Notes under the pieces: model-generated
Database searches by the model: none
Seen by the model: the letters and a program-made list of their open reading frames with translations, nothing else
Told to the model about the DNA's origin: nothing
Program-made: the position numbers and the translations under genes
Shown: in pieces, positions 49,822 to 59,570 of the stretch
Layout of the letters: each line of letters opens with the position of its first letter
Position numbering within the stretch: position 1 is the stretch's first letter
Source of the DNA: Biostraticola tofi
GTDB taxonomy: Bacteria; Pseudomonadota; Gammaproteobacteria; Enterobacterales; Enterobacteriaceae
Assembly (NCBI RefSeq): GCF_004343195.1
Contig: NZ_SMCR01000001.1
Location: 434,001 to 498,000 of the forward strand
DNA length: 64,000 bases
Reading direction: 5' to 3'

Positions 49822-50784
49822 TCACATCCCCGCCGTCAGCGCGATAAACAGCGGCAGCGTGACGATACACAACACCGAGCTGATAAGCAGTGCAGCTTCG
49901 GCATCCGGCGACTGGACGCCGAAACGGTTACCGAACACTACACCAAAGAAGCCTGCGGACAGCGCAATCATCAGGATAGCGGTTACCGCGACCGAACCGT
50001 GCAGGCCGAACATGACCACCAACGCCCAGGCGATTAACGGTTGGATAATCAGCTTGGTGGCGGTGGCGACGATAACCGTGCGGTTGATCTTCAACTGGCG
50101 GGCGGAAAGAATCAGACCGGTCAAAAACAGCGCGGCGGCGGTCGCGGCCAGGCCCAGTGGCTTGATGGCGGCCAGCAACATTTCCGGCATGCTAATGCCG
50201 ATAGCCGAGAGAATTACTCCCAATAACGGGCCGACAACGATCGGTTTTTTCACCGAGCGCCACATCAGTACCGGCAGCATCGATAACGACGATCCGCCAT
50301 TGCCGCCGGTGGCGGCGCGATTCTTTTCACGCTCCAGAATAAGCAGGCAAAATGGCGTCAGCAGTACCGAGCCGCAGGCAATGGATACTGCAACTGAAAG
50401 GGAGGTTGATGGAGAGTCGCCCAGCACACTGCCCAGAATCGGCAGCCCCAGCGCGGCATAGTTCGGCAATGCCACGGTCAGCGTCAGTACCGCCGCATCC
50501 TGGGGTGATTTATGGAAAACGCGAGTGCAGAGAAAATAGATGGCGGCGTAAATAAGCCACATGGCCAGTACCAGTACCACTATCAGCGGCATTTGCTGCA
50601 GGATACCGGCCCAGGGGGTCTGCACCGTGGCGCTAAACAGCGCGGCGGGCAGTGCGAAATCCATCACAAAAATATTCAGTAAAGCGACGTTGTTATTGTC
50701 GACCATTTTTGCCTTACCGGCAAAAAAACCCAGCAGCATAATGACAAAAATCGGCGCCAGAGCATGCAAAATTACGTAAGTCAT
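49822..50784 (-). CDS. mdcF: Malonate transporter of AEC family
   Basis: A 320-residue auxin-efflux-carrier-type permease with ten predicted membrane helices. LHALAPIFVIMLLGFFAGKA starts the first, and NYAALGLPILGSVLG lies in the middle. In the Klebsiella mdc cluster the equivalent gene imports malonate. It lies between mdcE and mdcG, with a 132-nt gap to mdcE that is the largest in the operon. Confidence 0.88.
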   Translation of the reverse strand: MTYVILHALAPIFVIMLLGFFAGKAKMVDNNNVALLNIFVMDFALPAALFSATVQTPWAGILQQMPLIVVLVLAMWLIYAAIYFLCTRVFHKSPQDAAVLTLTVALPNYAALGLPILGSVLGDSPSTSLSVAVSIACGSVLLTPFCLLILEREKNRAATGGNGGSSLSMLPVLMWRSVKKPIVVGPLLGVILSAIGISMPEMLLAAIKPLGLAATAAALFLTGLILSARQLKINRTVIVATATKLIIQPLIAWALVVMFGLHGSVAVTAILMIALSAGFFGVVFGNRFGVQSPDAEAALLISSVLCIVTLPLFIALTAGM

Positions 50785-50916
50785 AAATCACCTGTATAGA
50801 ATCAATTATTAGAACAGATGCGATGGTGTTACTTTTATTATCAGACCAGGGGGCAAACAGGTCGTTATCACGCCCGTTGCTCCCCTGGCCCGGCAGGTGT
50901 TATTTACCGTCGGCTT

Positions 50917-51720
50917 TTACCAGGCGGCGCGCATTTTTTCGCGCACCCGTACAGAGCTTTGGCGATTGGCGGCACCCAAACGACTCTTGAGCGAGCGGTC
51001 GCTGGCGCGGGCATCATTGATGGCGTGGATCAGGGCGGCCTCGGTCTGCTGCCGATCGCCGGCGGTAGGCGCATCGGGCTCAGCAATATCCAAAAGCTTA
51101 TCCAGCAACCCCAGCGAGCGGTAATTGCCGATATCGTAGGCCATCGGTGGGATGGTAGCGGCCAGTTTTTCCAGCGCTTCGACACTGCGCAGGGTAATAC
51201 GGGCGGCTGAATCCTTGCCCATGGCATGGATCATCACGCTGTCGTCATTAAAGGCTATCAACCGGTTGGCCTGGTAGCCATGCGCCAGAAATGCGCCTGA
51301 CATGGCTTTACCGACAATCAGGCCCACCACCGGGTGGCCCGCCAGACGCGCATTGGCATAGGCTGCTGCGGCGGCGGCCAGCGCCTGATGAATACCGAAG
51401 GCTTCCTCACGGCGACCGTAAGCCTGGCTCGGCACATCGATAACCGCCACGATAGCGCGTTTATGCTCGCGCTGGGCATCCTGCGCCACCGTGTCATTAA
51501 CCACCTGCGCCAGAGTCCAGCCCTCCAGCAGACCGACTTCGCCGCCGGCGGCACGCGGATAATGATTATCAGCATCCGCTACCACCGCAATGAAGCGCAC
51601 CGGTTGTCCATCAAGTTCGCCATCGGCCGCCTGCACCGACGGACACAGTCCAGCCAGGCGCGGGCTGTTGTTGCTGAGCAGCGCTAACCAGCGGGCGCCG
51701 CGACTCATGATCATGCTCAT
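50917..51720 (-). CDS. mdcE: MdcE, malonate decarboxylase gamma subunit
   Basis: A 267-residue crotonase-fold subunit of the malonyl-S-ACP decarboxylase. KRAIVAVIDVPSQAYGRREE and HPVVGLIVGKAMSGAFLAHG are the carboxyltransferase-type oxyanion regions. It overlaps mdcD by 4 nt. With MdcD it releases CO2 from malonyl-S-ACP, regenerating acetyl-S-ACP. Confidence 0.9.
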   Translation of the reverse strand: MSMIMSRGARWLALLSNNSPRLAGLCPSVQAADGELDGQPVRFIAVVADADNHYPRAAGGEVGLLEGWTLAQVVNDTVAQDAQREHKRAIVAVIDVPSQAYGRREEAFGIHQALAAAAAAYANARLAGHPVVGLIVGKAMSGAFLAHGYQANRLIAFNDDSVMIHAMGKDSAARITLRSVEALEKLAATIPPMAYDIGNYRSLGLLDKLLDIAEPDAPTAGDRQQTEAALIHAINDARASDRSLKSRLGAANRQSSVRVREKMRAAW

Positions 51721-52550
51721 GAACGATCCTCCTCAAAAAGCTGTTTGATTTGCTCACTGTCGGCTTGCCGGCGCGTATCGAAGTCGCGCAGACGCGGCAG
51801 GTAGTGGCTCACCTGGTCAGAACGATGCTGGGCCGGCACACCCTGCGCCAAGCCGGCATTGACCGCTTGCTGTACCGCCTGGATGCCGTCATCGACCAGC
51901 GCATCCACCAGGCCGCTCCGGTAGCGGATTTCGCCGCCGGTCATACTCCAGATAAAGGGCCGATCACGGGAGTCATACTCTTCAATGCCGGCTTCCTGTT
52001 CGATGACTTGGGGACCATTAAGGCCCAGTCGGGCTTCGCGGGTCACAATCAGGTAACTGCACAGGGCCGCCGCAATCGACATACCGCCGAAGCAGCCGAC
52101 CGTGCCGGCGATAATCGCGATGACCGGCGTATAGCGGCGCAAATCCACAATGGCGGCATGAATATCGGCAATCGCCGCCAGTCCCAGATTGGCCTCCTGC
52201 AGGCGCACTCCGCCGGTTTCCAGGCACAGTACCGCCTGGGTTGCAATACCGTTGCGGTTATCTTCCGCCGCCAGCTCCAGCGCCGCCGCCATTTTGGCCC
52301 CGGACACCTCCCCCATGCTGCCGCCCTGGAACGCCCCTTCAATGGCAATCACCACCGTCGGTTTGCCGTTCAGTGTTCCTTTGGCCACCACCATGCCGTC
52401 ATCGGCCTGAGGGACGATATCCTGGGCCACCAGCCACGGTGAAACAATACCGTCGAACGGGTCGAGCAGTTCGCGGTAGCTGCCCTCATCAAGCAATTTG
52501 CGGGCGCGCTCACGGGCGCGCAGTTCAATAAAACTCGGATCATTACGCAT
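51717..52550 (-). CDS. mdcD: MdcD, malonate decarboxylase beta subunit
   Basis: A 277-residue carboxyltransferase-fold subunit. VIAIEGAFQGGSMGEVSGAK near 66 and AIIAGTVGCFGGMSIAAALC near 145 carry the oxyanion holes typical of the beta subunit, and GLNGPQVIEQEAGIEEYDS follows. It overlaps mdcC by 8 nt. It partners MdcE in the decarboxylase. Confidence 0.92.
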   Translation of the reverse strand: MRNDPSFIELRARERARKLLDEGSYRELLDPFDGIVSPWLVAQDIVPQADDGMVVAKGTLNGKPTVVIAIEGAFQGGSMGEVSGAKMAAALELAAEDNRNGIATQAVLCLETGGVRLQEANLGLAAIADIHAAIVDLRRYTPVIAIIAGTVGCFGGMSIAAALCSYLIVTREARLGLNGPQVIEQEAGIEEYDSRDRPFIWSMTGGEIRYRSGLVDALVDDGIQAVQQAVNAGLAQGVPAQHRSDQVSHYLPRLRDFDTRRQADSEQIKQLFEEDRS

Positions 52551-52842
52551 GCTGTGCCTCCTCGAACACCTGCTCGATACGGATACGCGCTACGCCGGGG
52601 GTGGCGCCAAAATCATGAATGGTCAAGGTTCCGCCAGGCAGGCTGCCCAGTTCACTGATTCGTTCAAACAGCCGCTGCCAGCGCACTTGGCTGTTATCAA
52701 TCGAGGTGGTGATCGTCACCTCCAATGTGGCTGCCGTACTGGCGACATACAGCGCTTCCATATCGCCGGATCCGACGACGCCCGCCAGCGCTCTGCCTTG
52801 CAGGGTGCGCGTGGCCGGGAGTGATAAGCTAATCTTTTCCAT
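52543..52842 (-). CDS. mdcC: MdcC, malonate decarboxylase acyl-carrier protein
   Basis: A 99-residue carrier protein (delta subunit). The prosthetic-group serine is in VVGSGDMEALY near residue 25, and ISLSLPATRTLQGRA precedes it. The modified group is built by MdcB and attached by MdcG. It lies between mdcB and mdcD. Confidence 0.92.
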   Translation of the reverse strand: MEKISLSLPATRTLQGRALAGVVGSGDMEALYVASTAATLEVTITTSIDNSQVRWQRLFERISELGSLPGGTLTIHDFGATPGVARIRIEQVFEEAQHA

Positions 52843-52893
52843 AACATCCTCTCTCTTGATGTTCTGTGTCAGGCAAGCTGGCTTGCCCTGGGG

Positions 52894-53769
52894 TTATTGG
52901 TGGTCATCGGCGAAGGCGCGGGTGCTGATTCGGTCGATGAACAGCGTCGCGGCCAACAGGTCGGCGGCACCGCCCGGCGAGGCGTTCTGCGCCAGCATCA
53001 GCCCATCCAGCCGGGCCAGCGCGGCGCGGCCGGCGGGCTGGGCGCAGCCGCCGGCCGCCAATACCAGTCGCGCCCCCAGTTGCATGCTTTGCAGGCCGGC
53101 AAGGCCGGCGCGAGACAGTACGCAGGTATCGCTGAGCGACGCCATGATCGCCATCAGTGCATCCAGCTGAGCCAGGTGGTCATCCGCTCCGTTACGGCGG
53201 CTGCGGCGCAGTTGCGGCAGCGCGCACTGCATAATGTGCGGGAAACCCTGCTGGGCCTCCTCCCTGGCGCCGGGCAACTTGTAGCGCTGAGTAGCGCGTA
53301 ATCCTTTGCTGAAAGATTTAGGCGCATCCACATCCGGCAAGCACGCCAACGCCGCCGCCTGGGCGGTGATCTGGGCGGCGCTGCCTTGGCCGCCGAGCAT
53401 CGCCGCCGCACTGACCAGCAATCCCAGCGCCCAGATGGCGCCGCGATGGGTATTGACGCCCTGGGTGGCCGCCATCATTTGCCGTTCGCCATCACGGCCC
53501 AGTTTTCCCACCCGCTGGCGCAGCGCCACATCCACCGGTCGGCACCAACTGTGCAGCGCCAGGGCATGGAATGTCGGCTGCAAACTGCGGGCCGAGCGTT
53601 CCATCAGCGCCAGCGTCAAGTCCTGGTGAGCGCCGCTGCCGCGGCTGTCCACCAGGCCCGGCTTCGGGCTGAGTCGCGCTTCATCGATCAATGCTGCGGT
53701 GGCGAGCTCGGATAATGCCGTGGCGCAACGCGCTGCTTCGGTTGAGGAAAAACCGGGACGTATCTGCAT
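52894..53769 (-). CDS. mdcB: MdcB, triphosphoribosyl-dephospho-CoA synthase
   Basis: A 291-residue CitG-family enzyme that makes the prosthetic-group precursor from ATP and dephospho-CoA. EARLSPKPGLVDSRGSGAHQ near 30 and GVNTHRGAIWALGLLVSAAA near 104 are the family motifs. It overlaps the mdcA stop by one base. Confidence 0.92.
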   Translation of the reverse strand: MQIRPGFSSTEAARCATALSELATAALIDEARLSPKPGLVDSRGSGAHQDLTLALMERSARSLQPTFHALALHSWCRPVDVALRQRVGKLGRDGERQMMAATQGVNTHRGAIWALGLLVSAAAMLGGQGSAAQITAQAAALACLPDVDAPKSFSKGLRATQRYKLPGAREEAQQGFPHIMQCALPQLRRSRRNGADDHLAQLDALMAIMASLSDTCVLSRAGLAGLQSMQLGARLVLAAGGCAQPAGRAALARLDGLMLAQNASPGGAADLLAATLFIDRISTRAFADDHQ

Positions 53770-55424
53770 TACCAGCTCCGGAATTTAGCCGGTGGGTTAT
53801 ATAAACCGCCGGACCATTCAACCAAGTCCGCCACGCTGCCGGCCGCCAGTAATGAACGGCTGGCCTCGCTGCGACGAATATTCAGGTCTTCCGGCAGCGC
53901 CACTTTGCCTTCTTTACGAAGCGAAGCGACGCGAGCGGCATCGACGCCCAGACCGATATCGGTAATGCCGGCCACCGCCGCTACCATGGCCCGCCGCTCT
54001 TCCATCGACTGGGCACGGTACAGATAGGCAATCCCTTCTTCGGTAAGCACATGGGTGACGTCATCGCCATAAATCATTACCGGCGCCAGCGGCATGGCGG
54101 TGGCTTTGGCCACATCGACAGCGTCGAGTTTTTCGACAAACGTCGGTTTCACCCCTGCCTGGAACGTTTCTACCATCTGCACCACCAGTTTGCGGCCGCG
54201 CACCATCGGATCGGGTTTATCGATCATCGCCAGCCAGGCCGGTGTGGCATGACGCCGTCCATGGGGATCGTGGCCCATATTCGGCGCGCCGCCAAACCCG
54301 GACAGACGTCCGCGGGTAACGGTCGAGGAGTTGGCATCACCGTCTACCTGCAGGGTAGAGCCGATAAACATATCAACCGCATACTGGCCGGCCAGCTGAC
54401 AGAAGGCCCGATTGGAACGCATAGAGCCGTCTGCGCCGGTAAAGAACACATCCGGGCGGGCTGCGATATATTGTTCCATTCCCAGCTCACTGCCGAAGCT
54501 GTGAATGCTCTCTACCCAGCCGCTTTCAATGGCCGGAATCAGCGTGGGGTGCGGATTTAGCGTCCAGTGTTTACAGATTTTGCCTTTCAGGCCCAGGCGT
54601 TCACCATAGGTCGGCAGCAGCAGTTCTATGGCGGCGGTATTAAAACCGATACCGTGGTTCAGAGACTGCACCTGATGTTCGGCGTAGATACCTTTGATGG
54701 CCATCATCGCCATCAGCACGTGTTCCTGCTTGATAAGCCGCGGATCGCGGGTAAACAGCGGTTCGATAAAGAACGGCTGGTCCGCCAGCACCACGAAATC
54801 TATCCAGGAACCGGGAATATCCACCCGCGGCAAATCGCACTCATCATCCACCAGTTCGTTGACCTGGGCGATGACGATACCGTCATGGAAAGCGGCCGCT
54901 TCGACCAGGGCCGGGGTGTCTTCAGTACTGGCACCGGTATAAAGGTTGCCCTTGCGGTCAGCTTTGAAACCGGCAATCAATGCGACGTTCGGTGAGAGAT
55001 CGACATACAGCCGCGCATAGAGTTCGATGTAAGTGTGGATAGCGCCGATTTCCAGTACGCCATCTTCCAGCAACTGGGAGATACGAACGCTTTGGGTACC
55101 GGAAAAAGAGAAATCGAGTTTGCGGGCGATGCCCTTTTCAAAGATATCCAGGTGTTCGCTGCGCCCTACGCTAGGCATGATCATATGCAGATCGTGGACT
55201 TTGGCCGGGGAAACTTCCGCCAACATGCGGGATAGAAAATCCGCCTGCTTTTGGTTATTGCCTTCCAGTACCACGCGATCGCCGGGGGCGATAAGCTTTT
55301 CAAGGATCTGGGGCAGAGAGTCGGTAGGTAAAACTTTATCGGGTAAATTGAGCGATGCGATACGACGTCTTTTTTCACTGCGGCGTGTATCCCAGACGCG
55401 TCCTGACGTTGGTCCAGGCAACAT
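53769..55424 (-). CDS. mdcA: MdcA, malonate decarboxylase alpha subunit
   Basis: A 551-residue acetyl-S-ACP:malonate ACP transferase with a CoA-transferase fold. RVWDTRRSEKRRRI near residue 9, GDRVVLEGNNQKQADFL near 48, and the PTLIPAIESGWVESIHSFGS region are typical. It exchanges acetate for malonate on MdcC. AGGAGG 7 nt before the ATG marks it as the well-expressed first gene of the operon. Confidence 0.94.
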   Translation of the reverse strand: MLPGPTSGRVWDTRRSEKRRRIASLNLPDKVLPTDSLPQILEKLIAPGDRVVLEGNNQKQADFLSRMLAEVSPAKVHDLHMIMPSVGRSEHLDIFEKGIARKLDFSFSGTQSVRISQLLEDGVLEIGAIHTYIELYARLYVDLSPNVALIAGFKADRKGNLYTGASTEDTPALVEAAAFHDGIVIAQVNELVDDECDLPRVDIPGSWIDFVVLADQPFFIEPLFTRDPRLIKQEHVLMAMMAIKGIYAEHQVQSLNHGIGFNTAAIELLLPTYGERLGLKGKICKHWTLNPHPTLIPAIESGWVESIHSFGSELGMEQYIAARPDVFFTGADGSMRSNRAFCQLAGQYAVDMFIGSTLQVDGDANSSTVTRGRLSGFGGAPNMGHDPHGRRHATPAWLAMIDKPDPMVRGRKLVVQMVETFQAGVKPTFVEKLDAVDVAKATAMPLAPVMIYGDDVTHVLTEEGIAYLYRAQSMEERRAMVAAVAGITDIGLGVDAARVASLRKEGKVALPEDLNIRRSEASRSLLAAGSVADLVEWSGGLYNPPAKFRSW

Positions 55425-55800
55425 GGGTAACCTCCTGATTCATTAGCACTTCAGTCTATTGCTAAGGAAACAGTCTCCGCTTAACCGTCTGGAGCATCAA
55501 TCAAGCCTGGCGTCCGACTATTAGCCTAAGAGTAATGATTAGCGAGGAATTCATTTTACGGGCGCTAACGGCTGCTCACTGCCGCCTCGGTTATCCGGCC
55601 TTACCCTGAGACCTTCCCGGCCGCATCGATTACAGGCCTGACGGTATAGCTGATTACCCTTGGTCAGCACGTCTGAACAGGGCTTATAGCTAAAACAAAG
55701 GGCCTCATAAGCAGAAGATTTTTCACTTTCCTCCTTGGCCGCTTATACTTGGCTGACAAAAATTGACACTCTTCTTCTTTTTCAGGTTAAGGCAAGCAAA
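55425..55800. other. Divergent region mdcA-dppA-like
   Basis: 376 nt between the mdc operon and the dppA-like gene. It must hold both promoters; no specific operator for MdcR was identified. Confidence 0.5.
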
Positions 55801-57399
55801 ATGGACTGCATGAAATCTTCTCTGGTGTTACTGATAAGCGCGTTGCTGCCAGCCGGCACTGCGCTTGCCGCCGCCAATAACGTCTTGGTGTATTGCTCTG
55901 AAGCGTCGCCGGAATCATTCAACCCGCAAATAGCCAGTTCCGGTCCGTCGTTTGTCGCCAGTTCCCAGACGCTGTACAACCGGCTGATTACTTTTAGAGA
56001 AAGCGACAATGAACCGGCGCCGTCCCTGGCCACCGACTGGACCATCAGCCCGGACGGAAAAACCTATACTTTTACCCTGCGCCAAGGGGTAAAATTCAAT
56101 AGCAACAAATACTTTACCCCGACGCGGGATTTCAACGCCGATGATGTGCTGTTCTCGGTATTGCGTCAAAAAGACGATAGCCATCCCTACCATAAGGTGT
56201 CTCAGGCCAGCTATGAATATTTCAACGATGTCGGCCTGGGCAAGCTGATAACAGAGGTCAAGAAGCTGGATGATTATCATGTCCAGTTCACCCTTAACCA
56301 ACCGGACGCGACCTTTCTGGCGGTCTGGGGTATGGATTTCACCTCGATCCTGTCCGCGGAATATGCCGATGCCATGTTGAAAAGCGGCACGCCGGAACGG
56401 GTAGATACCGACCCCATCGGCACCGGCCCTTATAATCTGAAAGACTATAAAGTCGATTCCATTATTCGGTATGAGGCTAATCCGCATTATTGGCAGGGCG
56501 CAGTGCCTACCCAGCGGCTGATTTTCTCTATTACCCCCAACGTGACCACCCGGCTGGCGAAACTTGAAAAAAATGAGTGCCAGATTATTCCGGCGCCAAA
56601 TCCGGTCAACTTTGCTGAAATCAAACGCCATAAAGAATTGACCCTGCACAGCATCGATGGCATGAATGTCGGCTATCTGGCGTTTAATACCGCTAAAAAG
56701 CCGTTCGATAATACGCTGGTGCGCCAGGCGCTGAATTACGCGGTGGATAAGAAAGCCATTGTGAATGCGGTATTCCTTGGCTCCGGTTCAGTCGCCAAGT
56801 CCCCTATCCCGCCCAATATGCTCGGCTTTGATAAGGCATTGGCGGATTATCCTTACGATCCGGCCAAAGCCAAGGCGTTACTGAAACAGGCTGGGCTGGA
56901 AAACGGCTTTACCACCGATATCTGGTCTATGCCGGTACAGCGTCCTTATAACCCAAACTCTCGGCGTATTGCTGAAATGATCCAGAGTGATTGGGCCAAA
57001 GTCGGTGTGAACGCGAAAATCGTTAGTTTTGAATGGGGCGAATATCTCAGCGGCATTCGCAAAGGCGAGCATGCCACCGCGCTGTTTGGCTGGGTGTCGG
57101 ACAATGGCGATCCGGACAACTTTGCCAACACCCTGCTGGGATGCACCAGCATAGAAAGCGGATCCAACGCCGCGTTCTGGTGCAATAAAGCCTATGAAGG
57201 CTTTATCCAGCAGGCCAAAGTCAGCAGTGACCCGAAAAAACGCGCTGCCCTGTACCAGCAAGCGCAGCAGGTATTCCATGAGCAGGCGCCTTGGGTGCCG
57301 CTGGCTAACGGTAAAACTTTTTATGCTACACGCAGTAATGTGTCCGGCTACAGCGTCAGCCTGAACGGCAGCGATTTCTCCAAAGCCAAGTTGGATTAA
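55801..57399 (+). CDS. dppA: DppA-like dipeptide-binding protein
   Basis: A 532-residue periplasmic solute-binding protein of the DppA/OppA family. The signal ends near ALAAANN (MKSSLVLLISALLPAGTALA core). YCSEASPESFNPQIASSGPS and TDPIGTGPYNLKDYKVDSII are the peptide-family landmarks. It resembles E. coli DppA, which serves dipeptide and heme uptake and dipeptide chemotaxis. The permease and ATPase genes dppBCDF do not follow; a terminator comes 94 nt after the stop, so it is an orphan binding protein. AAGG lies 8 nt before the ATG chosen. Confidence 0.85.
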   Translation: MDCMKSSLVLLISALLPAGTALAAANNVLVYCSEASPESFNPQIASSGPSFVASSQTLYNRLITFRESDNEPAPSLATDWTISPDGKTYTFTLRQGVKFNSNKYFTPTRDFNADDVLFSVLRQKDDSHPYHKVSQASYEYFNDVGLGKLITEVKKLDDYHVQFTLNQPDATFLAVWGMDFTSILSAEYADAMLKSGTPERVDTDPIGTGPYNLKDYKVDSIIRYEANPHYWQGAVPTQRLIFSITPNVTTRLAKLEKNECQIIPAPNPVNFAEIKRHKELTLHSIDGMNVGYLAFNTAKKPFDNTLVRQALNYAVDKKAIVNAVFLGSGSVAKSPIPPNMLGFDKALADYPYDPAKAKALLKQAGLENGFTTDIWSMPVQRPYNPNSRRIAEMIQSDWAKVGVNAKIVSFEWGEYLSGIRKGEHATALFGWVSDNGDPDNFANTLLGCTSIESGSNAAFWCNKAYEGFIQQAKVSSDPKKRAALYQQAQQVFHEQAPWVPLANGKTFYATRSNVSGYSVSLNGSDFSKAKLD

Positions 57400-57492
57400 G
57401 GCCTGCGGATGTTGAACTGAGAACAGGCGACGCTTGCGGTGCTGTTAACTGAGGGATAGCACGATAACCGGCACCGCATGACTGAAAAAACC

Positions 57493-57523
57493 AAAGGGCC
57501 GTGCCTCAAGCACAGCCCTTTTT
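57493..57523 (+). terminator. Bidirectional terminator after dppA-like gene
   Basis: The stem AAAGGGC (57493-57499) and GCCCTTT (57515-57521) has additional inner GTGC/GCAC pairs and T-runs on both strands. It serves the dppA-like gene and the convergent osmC. Confidence 0.88.
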
Positions 57524-57554
57524 AGCGCGAAGTCTATCAGCCGCTGTTAAAACA

Positions 57555-57986
57555 TCAATTTTCCAGCTGATAGGTTAACGTGATCTCAGCATTAAATAGT
57601 TTGGACACCGGGCAGCCCGCTTTGGCCTGCTGGATGATACCGTCGAAGGTGTCTTTATCAATGCCGGGCAGTTTCACTTTACTGTCCAGCGCAATGCCGG
57701 TAATGGCAAAACCGCCGTCAGCTTTATCAAGTGCGACAGTGGCTACGGTGTCGATGCTTTCAGGTGGGTGTCCGGCTTCGCCGAGCATCAGCGATAGCGC
57801 CATGGAGAAACAGGCGGCATGGGCCGCGCCGATAAGTTCTTCCGGGTTGGTGCCGGCTTGGCCTTCGAAGCGGGTATTAAAACCATAGGGCTGTTCTTTC
57901 AGGGCACCGCTTTCAGTCGAAATAGTGCCTTTGCCCTGCTTGATGTCGCCTTCCCAATGGGCCTGTCCTTTCTTATGGATAGTCAT
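57555..57986 (-). CDS. osmC: OsmC, peroxiredoxin
   Basis: A 143-residue OsmC, a cysteine-based organic hydroperoxidase induced by osmotic stress. MTIHKKGQAHWEGDIKQGKG is nearly identical to E. coli. The two catalytic cysteines lie in HAACFSMALSLMLGE near 60 and AKAGCPVSKLFNAEITL near 125. GGAGGAAATA precedes the ATG at 57986; the frame to 58016 is too long. Confidence 0.96.
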   Translation of the reverse strand: MTIHKKGQAHWEGDIKQGKGTISTESGALKEQPYGFNTRFEGQAGTNPEELIGAAHAACFSMALSLMLGEAGHPPESIDTVATVALDKADGGFAITGIALDSKVKLPGIDKDTFDGIIQQAKAGCPVSKLFNAEITLTYQLEN

Positions 57987-58102
57987 TATTTCCTCCAGTT
58001 TTTCTGACACAGGCATTAAGTATAGTTTGCCCTGGCGGTTTTGCGAGGCGACGACCGGCTACGGTGTCCTGCCGCTTGCTCGCCGATGGGCCGCGGCCCC
58101 TG

Positions 58103-59287
58103 TTATCTGCCGATCCGACGGCGGTTGCTGAGGACCAGGTGGGCGATAACACCGCCGACCAGCCCCCAGAATGCCGAGCCGATACCCAGCAAGGTGACGC
58201 CGGAGGCAGTAACCAGAAAGGTGATCATCGCCGCATCGCGCTGATGCTCATTTTCCAGCGCCCGATAGACACTGCCAGCGATAGTGCCGAGCAGTGCCAG
58301 CCCGGCGATGGTGTGGACGACTGCTTGCGGCAACGCGGTAAACAGCATGCCGATAGAACCGCCAAATACACCGGCCAGCACATAAAAAACACCGGCAGCC
58401 ACGGCGGCAAAATAGCGCTTTTTCGCATCAGGGTGAATATCTTCGCCCATACAGATGGCGGCGGTGATCGCCGCAATACAGACGCTAAAGCCGCCCAATG
58501 GCGCCAGCACCAAGGCCGTCAGCGCCGTCCAGCTTATCAGCGGAGAGACCGGCACAGCGTAGCCATGGGCTCTGAGCGTGGCGATACCGGGCGCATTTTG
58601 CGATGCCATGGTCACTACAAAGAACGGAATGCCAATGCCGATAAGCGAAGACAGGGTGAAGTGCGGCATCACCCATTCGGGAACGACAAAACGCAGCGCC
58701 TGGTCAGCCAGTACGATTTCCCCGCGCAGTGCGGCCACCGCCAGCCCAGCCGTCAGCGCCAGCAGGACGGCATAACGCGGGCATAGCCGTTTAGCCAACA
58801 GATAAGCCAGACACATGGCTCCGGTCAAAACAAAATTGCTTTCCAGCGCGGTAAAGGCGCTGAGCCCGAAACTCAGCAGGATGCCGGCCAGCATAGCGGA
58901 CGAAAGTGCCTGGGGAATATGATCCATCAGCCTGGCAAACAGGCCGGTGACGCCGCACAGCAGCATCAGGCCGGCGGCAAAGACAAACACGCCGATGGCT
59001 TCATTGATTGACGTCCCCGGCAGGCTGGTGACCAGCAATGCCGCGCCAGGGGTAGACCAGGCAGTGACCACCGGCGTCCGGTAATACAGCGACAAGCCGA
59101 TACTGGTGATGCCCATCCCCAGGCCCAGCATGGTCAGCCAACCGCCAATCTGCAGTAGGCTGGCGCCCGCCGCCTGTGCGGCCTGGAAAATGATGGCCGC
59201 AGAGCTGGTGTAACCGACTAACACTGCGACAAATCCTGCGGTGACGGCTGAAAAAGTCACCTGTTTGAAATTCAAACCCAACGGCAT
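58103..59287 (-). CDS. benE: BenE-family benzoate/aromatic transporter
   Basis: A 394-residue inner-membrane protein with about twelve helices of the BenE family, corresponding to E. coli YdcO. GFVAVLVGYTSSAAIIFQAA near residue 18 and ITSIGLSLYYRTPVVTAWST near 60 begin the protein. The substrate in this organism is unknown. Alone between osmC and ssuE-like, with no aromatic catabolism genes nearby. Confidence 0.87.
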   Translation of the reverse strand: MPLGLNFKQVTFSAVTAGFVAVLVGYTSSAAIIFQAAQAAGASLLQIGGWLTMLGLGMGITSIGLSLYYRTPVVTAWSTPGAALLVTSLPGTSINEAIGVFVFAAGLMLLCGVTGLFARLMDHIPQALSSAMLAGILLSFGLSAFTALESNFVLTGAMCLAYLLAKRLCPRYAVLLALTAGLAVAALRGEIVLADQALRFVVPEWVMPHFTLSSLIGIGIPFFVVTMASQNAPGIATLRAHGYAVPVSPLISWTALTALVLAPLGGFSVCIAAITAAICMGEDIHPDAKKRYFAAVAAGVFYVLAGVFGGSIGMLFTALPQAVVHTIAGLALLGTIAGSVYRALENEHQRDAAMITFLVTASGVTLLGIGSAFWGLVGGVIAHLVLSNRRRIGR

Positions 59288-59570
59288 GGCGGCTCATCCT
59301 TCTGTTACGGCGGCCTGGAGTTATGTTTTACTGCGTAAAAATCGATAGAACGGATGTTAAATTTTACCCAACGTTATTTTAAATACATCCTTTTACGCCA
59401 TTCAGCTATATAAAGCTGAAAATAATATTTAACCATTGCCCGGTCGATGAATATCATAACTCCCGGATATATCGTCCCTGCTGGGGCAAGGGTACTAAGG
59501 CAGACAGGCCGCCGCGTCAAGCCCGCCCCATTTACACCGTTCTCAACAAGATCCTCTTAAAGGAATCCCG
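59288..59570. other. Divergent region benE-ssuE-like
   Basis: 283 nt, AT-rich in the middle. A perfect inverted repeat TTCAGCT...AGCTGAA (59401-59420) with a 6-nt spacer could be an operator. Confidence 0.5.

Noticed and set aside
49436..50461. 341-codon plus-strand frame over mdcG and mdcF
   Set aside because: Shadow of two conserved genes; composition is not that of a protein.
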